Source: Saururus chinensis (taxonomy: Eukaryota; Streptophyta; Magnoliopsida; Piperales; Saururaceae). From it: a stretch of DNA of 64,000 nucleotides. The translations under genes and the position numbers were made by a program. The stretch covers positions 33,721,753-33,785,752 of the forward strand of contig CP141149.1 of assembly GCA_035235625.1 (NCBI GenBank). Reading direction: 5' to 3'. Shown here one piece after another: positions 22,898-34,992 of the stretch; within the stretch, counting starts at the first letter, position 1, and every line of letters begins with the position of its first letter. Under the pieces are notes generated by a model. That model made no database searches, was not told the origin of the DNA, and was given only the letters and a program-made list of their open reading frames with translations.

Positions 22898-25410
22898 AAA
22901 ATATGTCCTTTCGGACCAATCAACTTGCGATTAACCCACGATCGATAAATCCGGCACACAATTTCATCACATTGTATCCAATCGGTCAAATTCGATTAAT
23001 CACGATGAAGTCTCAATTTGAAATCCATTTTCATGATGCATGCAGCATGGTACATACGTGGGCAAAGCATACATGAATCCTAATCCATGATAAGTGCTCT
23101 CATCAGCCCCTAATGCATCATTCATAATCATAATATCAAGCTTCAACATCATCATTTAACCCCACATGTGTGTGTATCTAGTAGAAGCATTTCACATAAT
23201 GCATGCCAACATGCTTGGAATTAAACTCACTACCACACTACACATGTGAATTTCCATCTAAACATGAATTCCAGCGGAAATCATAGGAGAAGAATCGTTG
23301 AAATCATATCTCAATTCAAAACTCAACCACAAAGGCTAAACACATATAACATCACTCATTTCATCATTGAGTCATGGCATTCACCAACATCCACACACAA
23401 CTAACCACAAGCTATCATGACAAATCAGTCCAATAATAGATTATAGTTCTACTGAAAATATGCTTAACAATGAGAAACCAACCATTCATAATTTCAAGAT
23501 GACGATTCCAACATCATGCCACAAAACATAAGTCATTCCACCATCTCTAAGCATATATCTCAACTCCATAAACTTAATAGCATGCATTTCCAGTAGCCTA
23601 ACATAGCTTAAAACACTCCACATTCATATAAAATTGGCAAGCTAAAGTGGAATCATCAAAATAGACATCATATGCACAACATGCAATTTTCTGTGTACCC
23701 GATCGATCGCCCTTCAGGCCATTCGATCGGTTACACGCAAAAATTTAAAATTTACAGTTCAGCCGATCGATTGCCCTACAGGGCCGATCGATCGCCAACA
23801 CGGCAGAATAGTCATCTTCTTCCTTTCGCAAAATCAAACCGAAACACCATAGATAACACTTCAAATCCACATCTAACACCCTAATCACCATCAAAAGTCA
23901 TCCTTGACTTCCAGAATATCAAACCAAACCATAATAATGCAAAACCCTAAGAAATCGGGATTAAATAATTCCATTTTCTAATCTTACCATTAACACACTA
24001 AATCAAGCAAACCATTTCGAAATAAGCCAAAAATGAAGAGTTTTACCATGGATAAACAGAGATTTCGAAGACCCATTACCTCAGCACTTGATTAAACTCA
24101 GATTGAAGAGTCACCCTTCTTGAAATCCTTGAAAACACAATGAGTTTGAATTAAACTCTAATAGAAATCGATTTACCCAAGAAATCCCTAATTAAATCTT
24201 AGATCTAGGGCTTGTTGGTAGTAAAAATCGAATTTTGAACGTTAGGGTTTGTAGTAAAACACAAATCAGTAGCTTTTGATGGTAAAAAACGAATTGAATC
24301 AAGGGGAAAATGGTAGATTTGGAAGAAATAAAGAGAAAAGCCAAGGATTAGTGCTTAATTAAAGTAAGCTTACCTTAATCGGCTTCTAATTCGGGCCTAA
24401 GTGGGGATTAGGCCAGCCCTCCTTCCTTAGCCTATTCCCAAAAATGGAAATGACTCTGGTTTGCCCTTTTATAGTAAGGGTTGGGGTATGCATAGGTAAG
24501 TTTTGGGGTGTAAATATGAAAAGTAGGCTAAAAGTGGGTATTTTGCAAATTTAAACACTGATTAAGCCTAATAAAATTCTAAAAATTTTTGTATGACCTT
24601 AAGTATATGTCTAGGTTCATTTGACACAAAAATAAAATTTTCGACGGTGGGGCCCACAGGGGTCCCGCCAAAACCCTAATTTTTGGGAAAATAGTGAAAA
24701 TTCTAAAAAATCTCAAAAATTCACATTTGGTTTAAATTTACTTAAAACCACTAATGTTGAAGTTAATTTTGGTTAAAACCATCATAAACTCTATTTATTT
24801 TACGAAATCACCGAATAAGATCAGAAAACGCGTTAATCTCACGATAACCCATAATTAAAGAAAACTAAAACCGGTTTAAAGATGAGGGTCCTTACAGAAA
24901 CGGGGGAGAAAAAGATATGATTCAAAAATGGGAGAAAATAAGGTTTTGTATAGACCTCGGTGCGCCGAAACCGCGGTGCCAAAAACGACGGCACTGCGGT
25001 CGCGCGCGCCTAATATTTTTTCTTTATTTTTATATATATCCAAATCTTTAAATGTGCATAACTCCCTACCTCGGATTCAGATTCATGCATTCTTGGTACC
25101 GTTGGACTCGTATCGATGAGCGCTTCGATACTAACCCACTTAAAGGAGTATATCATGCTCTTTTCAAGCAGGTCCCACCTATATTGTACGCTTCTCAAAG
25201 TCATAAATTCTAATCCCGACCTCCATTTCGCTCATTCTTTAATTTGTTATGCTCATTTCTTTGAGCTCTACTCGTATATGGAGGTTTCAACCTTTGAAAC
25301 CGTCTATAATTTATCATAACATTCACTAATTACATCTAATCGCCTTAGTTAGACGTAATCAAAAAAGTGGGGTATTACAATCTTATGCTTCTAGGACGGA
25401 TTTATTTCAC

Positions 25411-25894
25411 TCAATGTTTCTCACACAATTTTAGAGTGGACGAATCTACTAAGTTGGGTCTTCCCGGACACCAACTCGAGGAAAGGCATGATCTTGGGCT
25501 GGAGTCGTTCCAAGTCCTGCAAGAGCCCCCTCTTTTCCTCTTGCAGATGTTTGAGGATTGTCCGATTGTAGATCGGCGACTTCTAATCCACCAATGGATT
25601 GCCGCCGGAGCAGTGAATTGCAGCCTATGACTTGATGAACCAGGTAGAGTTGCTACCATCCCACACCGCGTGGTGTATAGACACGTAAGGTGGAAACCGG
25701 AGCCAGAGAACAATGGAGACTGGCCCCTTTCGTCAGTGTCAGGGAGGGGTGGCACAAATAGGTGCATCACTTTGACATCTTTAGCATCATCGGCGACGAG
25801 GGAAACGAAGTCAGCGTCAGACTCAGCAACAAGGAGAGCAATGGAATCGCCGTCCACATAGGTGATGACAAGGCCACTAGTCTCCTGGTAGAGA
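25411..25894 (-). pseudogene. Unrecognised coding remnant between LTRs
   Basis: On the minus strand a frame free of stops runs from about 25890 through LALYQETSGLVITYVDGDS and ALLVAESDADFVSLVADDA to KDVKVMHLFVPPLPD. After a frame change near 25640 a second coherent stretch follows, with IYNRTILKHLQEEKRGLLQD and LERLQPKIMPFLELVSGKTQ, ending in a stop. Composition is protein-like and differs from the flanking LTRs. The first part faintly recalls the PB1-like N-terminus of Mutator-type transposases, and the second looks like a charged coiled coil, but I cannot assign a family. It lies just outside the family A LTR at 25379. Confidence 0.35.
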
Positions 25895-26836
25895 GCGAGG
25901 TGTCATGATCGCCAGTGATCATACGCCTCCTACCTGAATACTCCCAGAGTATATGGTTGGATTTTTTTTATTGTGCTTAAAATGGCTTGAATAATAAGAG
26001 ACGGTGAGTTTCATTCCGTCCCTGTCATTTATTAACTCATCTCCCGGCTTATGTGGGTTGAGTGCACTTCTTCCGGTGATTAATGTTTGGCTGCTCAACA
26101 TGATAGAGCATGATACATAAGGTTTAGGCTTACCTGTTGCCATGAGAGCTTTCAACCAAGCTTAATCCTCTTAATGATGGATTGTTTTTGCTTATTCTTT
26201 TCAGAATCACACAATGTGTTTCTGGTTTAGAACTTGATTGAGAATAATCTTGCTTAAGGCACCGTATTAGGATGGCTGATGATGTATTTATAGCTAAATA
26301 AGGACACCATTGTTAAGAACCCTAGACTCCTGACCCTGGATCCAGAGGTTAGCCAACGGTCTAGATTCACCACTTAAAACCACAGCTTAATGGGTATTCA
26401 GACTCAGATCCATTACCCAAATAGTTATAAAAGCCCAAAATAGTGTCAATTGAGACAATTAGGCCACTTGATATTTTAATACAAAAACAAGCCCAACACA
26501 ACACTTTCCTTCAGCCTTTCAATGCCCACTTTCATTATAATTAGCTTAACCGCAATATTTTGCCTTTCGATGGTTATTTTCATGGAGTATTGGTTGCTAT
26601 GTGTTAACTGTGATTCTTACCGAGTTGTTGTGCTTGGACCATCAGACTAACTGAACTACTTTTGGAATCAATGCGTCTGAAGTAGCACAATATTAAAGGA
26701 CTATTTCATTCATGTAATTAGCTCCTAGAAAATTCCACACATTTCCCTCCCAGAACATTCCTCACTTTTCTCTCTAGACTATTCCTGTAATTATTCTTGT
26801 TTTCTCTAGATTTGCTTCTAGATAATTCCTTTGTAA
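25895..26836. other. Noncoding repeat-like DNA
   Basis: No gene is supported. The right end, with TTCTAGATAATTCCTTTGTAA and similar CTAGAAAATTCC motifs at 26720-26830, resembles Copia LTR R/U5 sequence, but no termini or target duplication could be set. Confidence 0.4.
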
Positions 26837-28350
26837 TCTACTGAAAATATGCTTAACAATGAGAAACCAACCATTCATAATTTCAAGATGACGATTCCAA
26901 CATCATGCCACAAAACATAAGTCATTCCACCATCTCTAAGCATATATCTCAACTCCATAAACTTAATAGCATGCATTTCCAGTAGCCTAACATAGCTTAA
27001 AACACTCCACATTCATATAAAATTGGCAAGCTAAAGTGGAATCATCAAAATAGACATCATATGCACAACATACGATTTACTGTGTAGCCGATCGATCGCC
27101 CTTCAAGCCATTCGATCGGTTAAACGTGAAATTTTGAAATTTACAATTCGGCCGTTTGATCGCCTAGCAGGCCGTTCGATCGGCTGAACTGGAAAAGTGT
27201 CATTCAGGCAGTGTTGCCGATCGAACGCCCTGTTGGGCCAATTGATCGCCAACACAGCAAAACAATCATCTTCTTCCTTTCGCAAAGCCAAACCGAAACA
27301 CCATTAATAACACTTCAAATCCACATCTAACACCTTAATCATCATCAAAAGTCCTTCTTGACTTCCAGAACATCAAACCATACCAAAATAATGCAAAACC
27401 CTAAGAAATCGGGATTAAATAATTCCATTTTCTAATCTTACCATTAACACACCAAATCAAACAAACCATTTCGGAATAAGCCCAAAAGTGAAGAGTTTTA
27501 CCATGGATAAACAGAGATTTTGAAGACGCATTACCTCAGCACTTGATTAAGCCCGGATTGAAGAGTCACCCTTCTTGAAATCCTTGAAAACACAATGAGT
27601 TTGAATTAAACTCTAATAAAAATCGATTTACCCAAGAAATCCCTAATTAAATATTAGATCTAGGGCTTGTTGGTAGTAAAAATTGAATTTTGAATGTTAG
27701 GGTTTGTAGTAAAACACAAATCAGTAGTTTTCAATGTCCAAAACGAATTGAAACAAGAGGGAAATGGTAGATTTGGAAGAAATTAAGAAGAAAGTCAAGG
27801 ATTAGTGCTTAATTAGAGTAAGCTTACCTTAATCGGCTTCTAATTCGGGCCTAAGTGGGGATTAGGCCAGCCCTCCTTTTGTAGCCTATTCCCAAAAATG
27901 GAAATAGCTTAGGTCTGCCCTTTTATAGTAAGGGTTGGGGTATGCATAGGTAAGTTTTGGGGTGTAAATATGAAAAATAGGCTAAAAGTGGTTATTTTGC
28001 AAATTTAAGCACAAATTAAGCCTAATAAAATTCTGAAAATTTTTGTGTGACCTTAAGTATATGTCTAGGTTCATTTGACCCAAAAATAAAATTTTTGACG
28101 GTGGGGCCCAAGGAGTCCCGCCAAAACCCTAATTTTTGAAAAAATAGTGAAAATTCCAAAAAATTCTAAAAATTCACATTTGGTCTAAAATCACTTAAAA
28201 CCACTAATATTGAAGTTAATTTTGGTTAAAACCATCACAAATACTATTTATTTTATGAAATCACCGATTAAGATCAGAAAACGCGTAAATCTCACGATAA
28301 CCCATAATTAAAGAAAACCAAAAACCGGTTTAGAGATGAGGGTCCTTACA
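26837..28350 (+). mobile_element. Truncated family B LTR, 3' portion
   Basis: From TCTACTGAAAATATGC onward it aligns with 23448-24896 of the complete family B LTR and shares the end GGGTCCTTACA. It is about 65 bases longer, mainly through an extra GATCG-motif segment near 27180-27240. The 5' 2 kb are missing and no target duplication is present. An internal frame at 27103-27291 only follows the GATCG motifs. Confidence 0.85.
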
Positions 28351-29774
28351 CTTACACTACAAGAGACGGCTTTGGGTGGAAGCTGCAGAGAAGGTCTCCA
28401 ATTAGCACCCGTAGTTAAGAACGTCTCTCACAACCCCCGCATCGGCGATTTAGATGCCTGCACGCCCCAAGAGAGCTTAGGTTAGTCCAAAAACGTGGGT
28501 AAATCATTGTCATGGAGGTGGTCTCTAGCCATTGGCAAGGTGGAATGGTTGTTGGGCAACTCCCAGTGAATTATTCTAATGGATGAATATGCAGAGATTG
28601 CTAAATAAAATTTAAGCAGAAAACAAAATATGCAAGGAGATAAATCAGAATATGAGGTGGGAAACATGGCGTCGGGACCGGCGGAAAATGGATCAAAAGG
28701 CAACTTTCGCCGGTCCCAGAAGTGGTTTGGCCCAAAACAGGGTAGGTTTGTGAGGAGCCGTTGATCGGATTGAAAAATCCGATTGCATGGCATCCCAACC
28801 GTAACCCCAAGGATTGGCAGGGTGATCGCCGGCCGGAAAATAGCTCACGGCGGCCAATCCCGCCGACTACAATGTCGGTTCAGCCAAAAACAGGGTAAAA
28901 CAGTGAGGGATGAAGGATCGGAGTGGAAACTCTGGGTGCATGGCGGGTCTACAGTCGCCCAAAGGGTCGGCGGAGTAGTCGTCGGCCAAAAACAGCCCAC
29001 GGCGACAACTCCGTCGGCCACAACAGTGATTCAGCCCAGAGTGAAGGGATTCCCCCAAAACTGTCTGCAACGAAATTTCTGGAGGAAGGCCGACCGGAGT
29101 AAAATTGGAGAAAGGGGGTAATACCTCCGGGTTCGTGGTGGTTAGGCGGCTACTCTGGCAGATTCCGGTGGCTCACCACAGCTCCGGCGGCGCTTCGCCC
29201 AAAAACAGAGCTTTCCTAATTTTCGCTGGTGAGTCGCTGTGCAGGGGAGAAACAACGGTGGCCAAAGGCAGCGCTACCCGTGCCACCGTGACCGGACGAT
29301 CGAAGTTCGGCGAAGGCGAGGGCGGTGGCAGAGCTCTGGGGGGAGAAGAAGCTCACTCCTTTCTGCCAGCGGAAGTACTGTGCAGAACGCAAAACGCGAT
29401 CTGTGTTTTGCGCTCTGTTTTATATTTTTTTTCAATCGTGCACCTCTAACTTGCACGTCTCCACTTCTTCTTCAAGCGCGAAAACTCCTGAGGCATGCGG
29501 AACTCCCCCTAAGAACACGCCTTGACCAAACAACTTTACATTTAATCTAAGAGCCTTAATTTAAGGAGCAAGTTTTTTTTTAAAAAAAAATAAGCTCTGC
29601 AACCTTAACTTACGCGTTTAACTCTTGAAAACGTACAAACCTTTTCTACCCACGACCGAGGCTACACACTACACTAACACATAATAATCGAGAAAAATAA
29701 TAGGGAAGCTTAAGACAAATAATTAATTTCCCAAGAAACAATTAAATAACCACTGAAAAGTCGAGGTTATTACA
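28351..29774. mobile_element. GC-rich LTR-like segment ending in TTATTACA
   Basis: A GC-rich core (28660-29350) has diverged repeats built around CGCCGGCCGGAAAATAGCTC and AGCCAAAAACAGGGTAAAAC. Several overlapping arginine/proline-rich frames here (28783-29121, 29105-29449, 29239-29550) have no domain and are typical of GC-rich LTRs. The right end CGAGGTTATTACA at 29774 is an LTR-type terminus abutting the partial LTR that follows. The left end is unclear. Confidence 0.45.
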
Positions 29775-31720
29775 GAAATGCTACCAAGAACGCGCTAATC
29801 AGAATTCAGATGAGGGAGATATGGCTATTTGAAGTAGAACATATCGTATAGAACCCGTTTACCCAATTTAAATGTGTATTTGGGCCATTTAAGTTGTTTT
29901 GTGGGCTCGGTTATTTAAAGTGACAAAATTAAATTTTAAAGCCTAGTTATGTTGCCTAAGTGAGGAGGTTTAGCTTGATTTTCAAGGGGATTAGGAACCT
30001 TAATCCCCATGCTTATAAAAGGGCTTCTTAAGGCATAATTAGGGAGAGCTCTTTAGCCTATAAAGGAGGGAGAAGGTGGTGGATGGGAGGTTTGGGCGGT
30101 GGTGGATCGACAACAAACCAACAATTAGGGTAGGATCTCTCTCTTAGTTATCAAGTCAAGATTAATAGGGGTTTCATTAAATAAATTTGAATATAAATTG
30201 CATTAATAGTGATTTCTTCAATTCACTATTTTTTTGTAATTTACATGAACAATGATTTCTGCAATCACTATTTTTGTAAATTCATTGAACAATTTCGTTT
30301 TACTATAATTTGATTTAAAACCTAGTAGCCTACCACTAGCCTACTGGTACCCAGTACCCTTTTTTCCTGGCAAAAGTTTTGTCACGTTGTGTCAGGGGGC
30401 TTGCCGCCGCAGTGTAGCCGTGCCGCCCCTCTGTTCTATTTCAGCCGCTAGCCATCGAAGGAAAAAAAATATCATGCCTTATCGCTTGTCCTTTATTTAA
30501 AAAGGGTTTTCAAAATCCAGGCCATGACAGTTGGTAGCTCAGGTACTCCTTTAAATGCAAGTCTGAAGTTATCTAAAGATTATAACCTAGTTAGAGTTGC
30601 TGGGTTGATGTAGACTTTGTGTTTCTTAGACCCTAGGTAACTTTTTTAGAAGGGTTGTGGAATGGCTAAGGAGAAACCTTTACACATGTTTAACATGGGA
30701 CATGAGTACTAGTGTGTAAGCATAGAGATTTGTTGCCTAGAAGTGATTCATTAAGATGCGTTACGCAGCGGAAGCTGAAGTTTGAATGGGATTAGTGTGA
30801 AACCCTAGAGAGGGTGAGTATACCCTTTAGGGCTAAGCTTAGTTAGTATTGGCCTTTGATGATTGTGGGAACGCAATTCCTTGTAAGAGGGGAAGAATGT
30901 AACAACCTAATTTTTTTTTCAAGAATTGGAATGGTGAATTGCGAAGACACATTCATTTAAGGAGGATAGAATGTAATATCCCAAAAATTTTTAGGTTTCA
31001 AAAATTAAACACATGGAAAATAAATTGTTTGACTCTTTGACAATCTTAGTAATATAACTCCTCAATAGATAGAATTTGTGGATAAGACTTATGTGGTTAT
31101 AAAGCCGATAGAAAGAGCTTCAAAACGCCACCAAGAACTCATGAATTGAAATTCAGATGAAGGAGATATGACTGTTCGAAGTTGAATATGTCGTATAGGG
31201 CCCGTTTACCCAATTTAAGCGTGTATTTGTGTTATTTAAGTCGTTTTATGAGCCCAGGTATTTAAAGTGACGAAATTAATTTTTAAATGCCCAATTAGGT
31301 TGTCTAAGTGAGGAGGTTTAGCACAACTTCTAAGGCAATTAGGAACCCTAATCCTCAAGCTTATAAAAGAGCTTCTTAGGGCATAATTAGGGAGAGCTCT
31401 TTTGCCTGTAAGGAGGGAAAAGGAGGTGGAAGGGAGGTTTAGGCGGCGGTGGATCGACGGCAAACCGACAATTGAGGTAGGATCGCTTTCTTAGTCTTCG
31501 AGTCGAGATTAATAAGGGTTTCGTTAAATAAATTTAAATATAAATTTTATTAATAGTGATTTCTCCAATTCACTGTTTTTTTTGTAATTTACATGAACAA
31601 TGATTTCTACAATCACATTATTTTACTGTAATGTGATTTCTCCAAATGGCCGCTACAGCATAGCCATACCGCCCCTCTGTTCAATTCCAGTCGTTGGGCC
31701 GTCGAAGGAAAAAAAATAAC
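29775..31720 (+). mobile_element. Short non-autonomous LTR element, family C
   Basis: A partial 5' LTR (29775-30529, ending CCAGGCCATGACA) is followed by TTGGTAGCTCAGGTAC, a diverged form of the TGGTATCAGAGC tRNA-Met primer site. About 430 bases of noncoding interior end in the purine tract GGAGGATAGAA, after which a second LTR starts TGTAATATCCC at 30972. The two LTRs match over about 500 bases (AACGCCACCAAGAAC..., GTGGATCGAC..., TTCACTATTTTT...). The 5' LTR has lost its first ~170 bases to the adjacent segment and the 3' LTR diverges after about 31720. No protein genes fit in the interior, so it could only move in trans. Confidence 0.6.
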
Positions 31721-31985
31721 ACTGGCCGCACTGGCCTTGGCCGCGGCGGCATCATAAGCCGACGTTGCACAATTTTAAAAAAACACAAAATGGGGCCTTT
31801 TGGCCACCAGACGATGGTGGGGCCGATGTTGTCGGTTCCGATGTGGACCAATGGTCTAGTAGTCCCTGGGCCGCCTCCCGCTACTGCCGCGATTTGGGCT
31901 GCGCTGCCAGAGGCCAGTTGGCCTCTGGCTAATCATGGGAGAGACGACCCATGAAACGGGTCCAAGCCAACCCGGTTTTGAAAAA
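31721..31985. other. GC-rich noncoding segment
   Basis: The sequence has GGCC and CCGCGG motifs, with a frame at 31694-31954 lacking any recognisable domain. It probably belongs to the U3/R end of the family C LTR or to another LTR interrupted by the following solo LTR. Confidence 0.35.
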
Positions 31986-31990
31986 AAGAC

Positions 31991-33887
31991 TGTAACGACC
32001 CGACCCGAGCTGGCCCACAAAATCACTAATAGAAAATTTTATATTTTCTTAAGCCAGGAATCATCGTCTGTGTGCAAGAGGTACAACATTTGTCTACGCA
32101 CTACGGAGCTTCAAGGCTTCCCCATACGTAGACTTAGGTTGTAACAGATACATACACACAATGAAGCTTCATAATCCGTCGCGTGTAAAACATAATAAAA
32201 CATATATTTATAATTCATTTGGATCGGGCCAACGTTGCCTTGTCATTGGTTGCCTACGTATGTATTGAATATTATTCCAATATGATCGAATCTGAACGTA
32301 GTTCTGCCAAATGGTTAATACATGCAAGTGTCACAAAGTCATATACATTGAAATACATATATACTGATATTTAATCGGAGTTATACAAAAAATCGTCATA
32401 TATCAGAGTCAAGCGGAAGTTAATAAGTCAACGAAATCGTACATCTTGCTCTACCACAGAGCGGGATCAAAACCGCATACACATGTCTCGCTTTATCACT
32501 AAGCCGAGACCGAACACACGCACACACCACACGTCTTGCTCTACCCTAGAGCAAGACAGAACATAAACATGTCACATCATAGCATAGCAGATTAGAGCAC
32601 AAAGGATCATGGCATAGCACACATCCTAATTTAGCATACACAGCTCTATTATTTGAACGGGATGTCAGAAATACTTACTCCCCTCATGTCTCATAAGGTA
32701 ACAGTATTCGAAGTTGCTCATTCCGTCCTCCCCTTAGGATCCAAAGGCAATAGATGGAGCTTCCTCTAGCCTCCATACGTTCCTTATCTTGCACTAAAAG
32801 ACTACGTACAAATGTTCTCCTTGCCAGAGACTCTTCTTGTTTTCTATGCCAGAGGTTGGCAAATAAAACCTCCCCTTCTCGGGGATGTTCTTCACACATC
32901 GTGGCTATTAAGTGGAAGACATAGCCTCCCCTACTCTGGATTGTTCTCTAGTTGTGGCCCGGCAACTTCGGACCGAATCTTGTCTTGATCCTGGCCCTTT
33001 TTTTTGCTCCGGTGCTCAAGGACGATGGACAGGGTCTTTCCTTGTCTCGGGGCATTTCCTCCTCATACAATCATCAACTCAAAAAATGGACCCTCCATTG
33101 CATAGAGCACGCTTAATTTAGTCAAGAACGTATCTTGGATGGACTAAATTGGAGCTAGGATGCTTAGAAACAGAGAAAATGAAATTTGTCGGTGCTCGAA
33201 GACAACGAGCATGACCTCTCTTTGTTTTGGGACGTTTCCTCCTTATACAATCTCCAAATCGAAGAAATGACCACTCCATTGTGTAGATCACGATCGATTT
33301 ACTTAAGAACGCCTCTTGAATGGCCTTAATCAGACCCAGACCAGTCAAAAACGGGGGGAAGATCCCCTGAGCCGCCATTTCAAAACCACGGCGCTGGCCG
33401 GTTCACGCGCCGCATGCGTGCAATGCGTCACCTGCGCGTAACACGCATGGTGATTGCATGTCACGGCCGCACGTGCCACCTGCGTGTCCGTCGCGTGTGC
33501 CGCATTTTTCTTTTCTTTTTCTCTCTCTTTTATATATATATATATATCCAAATCTTCAAACACGTGTAAATTCCTACCCCAGATTCGGATTCGTGCGTTC
33601 TTGGTACTGTTGGACACGTATTGATGAGCCCTTCGATACTAACCCACTTAAAGTAGTATAACATGCTTTCTTCAAGTGGGTCCCACCTATATTTCCACGC
33701 TTCTCATGGTCGTAAATTCTGGTCTCGACCTCCGTTTCACTCGTTCTTTGATTCATTGCGCTCATTTTTTTGAGCTCTATTTATATATGGAGGTTTCAAC
33801 CTTTGAAACCCTCTATAATTTATCAGAAAAATTACTAATTACCTCTACCCCCTTTGTTAAACGTAATTGAAAAAGTGGGGTATTACA
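31991..33887 (+). mobile_element. Solo LTR, family A copy 3
   Basis: It starts TGTAACGACCCGACCCGAGC and ends GTGGGGTATTACA, closely matching copy 2 over the whole length (about 1897 bp). Flanks are AAGAC (31986-31990) and AAAAC (33888-33892), a target duplication with one change. It includes a (TA)n run at about 33533-33547. There is no internal region, so it is a solo LTR. Confidence 0.82.
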
Positions 33888-33892
33888 AAAAC

Positions 33893-34698
33893 ACTCCAAC
33901 TGAACTGAGTCTGGTTCAGTGAGTTAAAATAGTCATAAAAATTCATAAAAAATAAAAAAATGACTGTGAGGGCATGTAGAGTATCTTGATCAAGTTTCCT
34001 ACTAAGGAAAAATCCTAAAGGCTTAAAATGACTAATCTACCTTATGAATTGAATCATAGAATAATTTTTAATGTCCAGACTTAGGGGCTTTAGTTAGGGG
34101 CCTATGAGTGAATTTAAAAATTAAGAAAAATTACAGTGATAATTTAATGTGTACCCTAATTATAGGCCACTGTACAATCTGGGGGGAAATCCTAATAAAT
34201 AGATTTTTTATTGTTTTACCCATAGGGTTAAGATAATACTATTAATTAAATTGGGGTCAATTCAAGGTTTACAACCCCATTAAACAGCAAAGAAATTACC
34301 TCTGGTTTATAACATCAAGATGTACCCTTGGGATTAGTTTTGGACCCATCAATTTATAGAGAGGACTTGAACAAAAAGATAAAAATACCCCTATAGAGAC
34401 AGGCTTGCATGCGTGTAAATGAAATTAACGGGTTAATATGAAACTGAAACCTTTTGAGAGAGTAAAGACTTACGCAAGAGCATAGAGGACCATATCCAAT
34501 GTGGGATAATTAACATAATGACCTTAGGTGTATTATAATTTGTTTTCATAAAAGTTTAATAAGCTAACTCTAGGAGGGTTAAGGCCCGAGAGCACAAATA
34601 TTTCTAATATCATTATTGAGTTTGTTCTTGATATTATGATCTGCTTATACCTTAGTTGGTCTATATTGTTTATGTTTTTCAATGTTTTAATATTTGTT
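33893..34698. other. AT-rich repeat-derived DNA
   Basis: A block at 34081-34170 (GGGGCTTTAGTTAGGGGCCT ... AATTTAATGTGTACCCT) recurs at 36570-36650, so both belong to one dispersed repeat. No gene is supported. Confidence 0.4.
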
Positions 34699-34992
34699 GC
34701 ATTTTTGGTACTGATGGACTCGTATTAATGCACCCTTCGAAACTAGACCCCAAATAGGCAAGTTATTCTGCATTGTTTACGTGGGCCCCACTAATGTGAC
34801 ACGATTATTGAGGTCGTAATTTTTACTCCTAACCTCTATTTTGTATGTTTCTTAGTTCATTACGCTCGCTACTTTGAGCTCTACTCATATAGTAGGATTT
34901 TTATCCCTTGAAACTTCTTAAAATCAAACTAAAAAATATATAATTACCCTTAACCCATTGGTTTAGGTGTAATTAGATCACAAGATGTTACA
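34699..34992 (+). mobile_element. Family A LTR fragment, 3' end only
   Basis: From TTTTTGGTACTGATGGACTC to the TGTTACA terminus it follows the last 290 bases of the family A solo LTRs, including the GAGCTCTACTCATATA block. The 5' part is missing and divergence is higher than between the full copies. Confidence 0.75.

Larger units (their letters stand above)
21477..24896 (+). mobile_element. Solo LTR, family B, nested in family A, TSD GAAAC
   Basis: The 3420-bp unit starts TGTCACGCCCCGGCGATGCC and ends GAGGGTCCTTACA, flanked by GAAAC at 21472-21476 and 24897-24901. It contains two short tandem arrays and a cluster of CGATCGATCG motifs (23701-23800). The short frames within it (22534-22734, 22673-22948, 23672-23884) follow repeat units and are not credible genes. 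No pol sequence is present. The 3' 1.45 kb recurs at 26837-28350. Confidence 0.88.
19963..25379 (+). mobile_element. Solo LTR, family A copy 2, TSD ATCTT, interrupted
   Basis: It starts TGTAACGACCCGACCCGAGC and ends GTGGGGTATTACA, with ATCTT at 19958-19962 and 25380-25384. Excluding the nested element and one extra GAAAC, its own length is about 1992 bp, nearly identical to copy 1. The interior has the family-A block TTGGTTGCCTACGTACGTAT and CTC-ACCC-AGAGC subrepeats around 20400-20520. The nested insertion sits at 21477-24896, so this copy is older than that one. Confidence 0.88.

Noticed and set aside
28783..29550. Overlapping 100-114 codon frames
   Set aside because: Three phases are open at once because the DNA is GC-rich; arginine/proline-rich products without domains, within LTR-like sequence.
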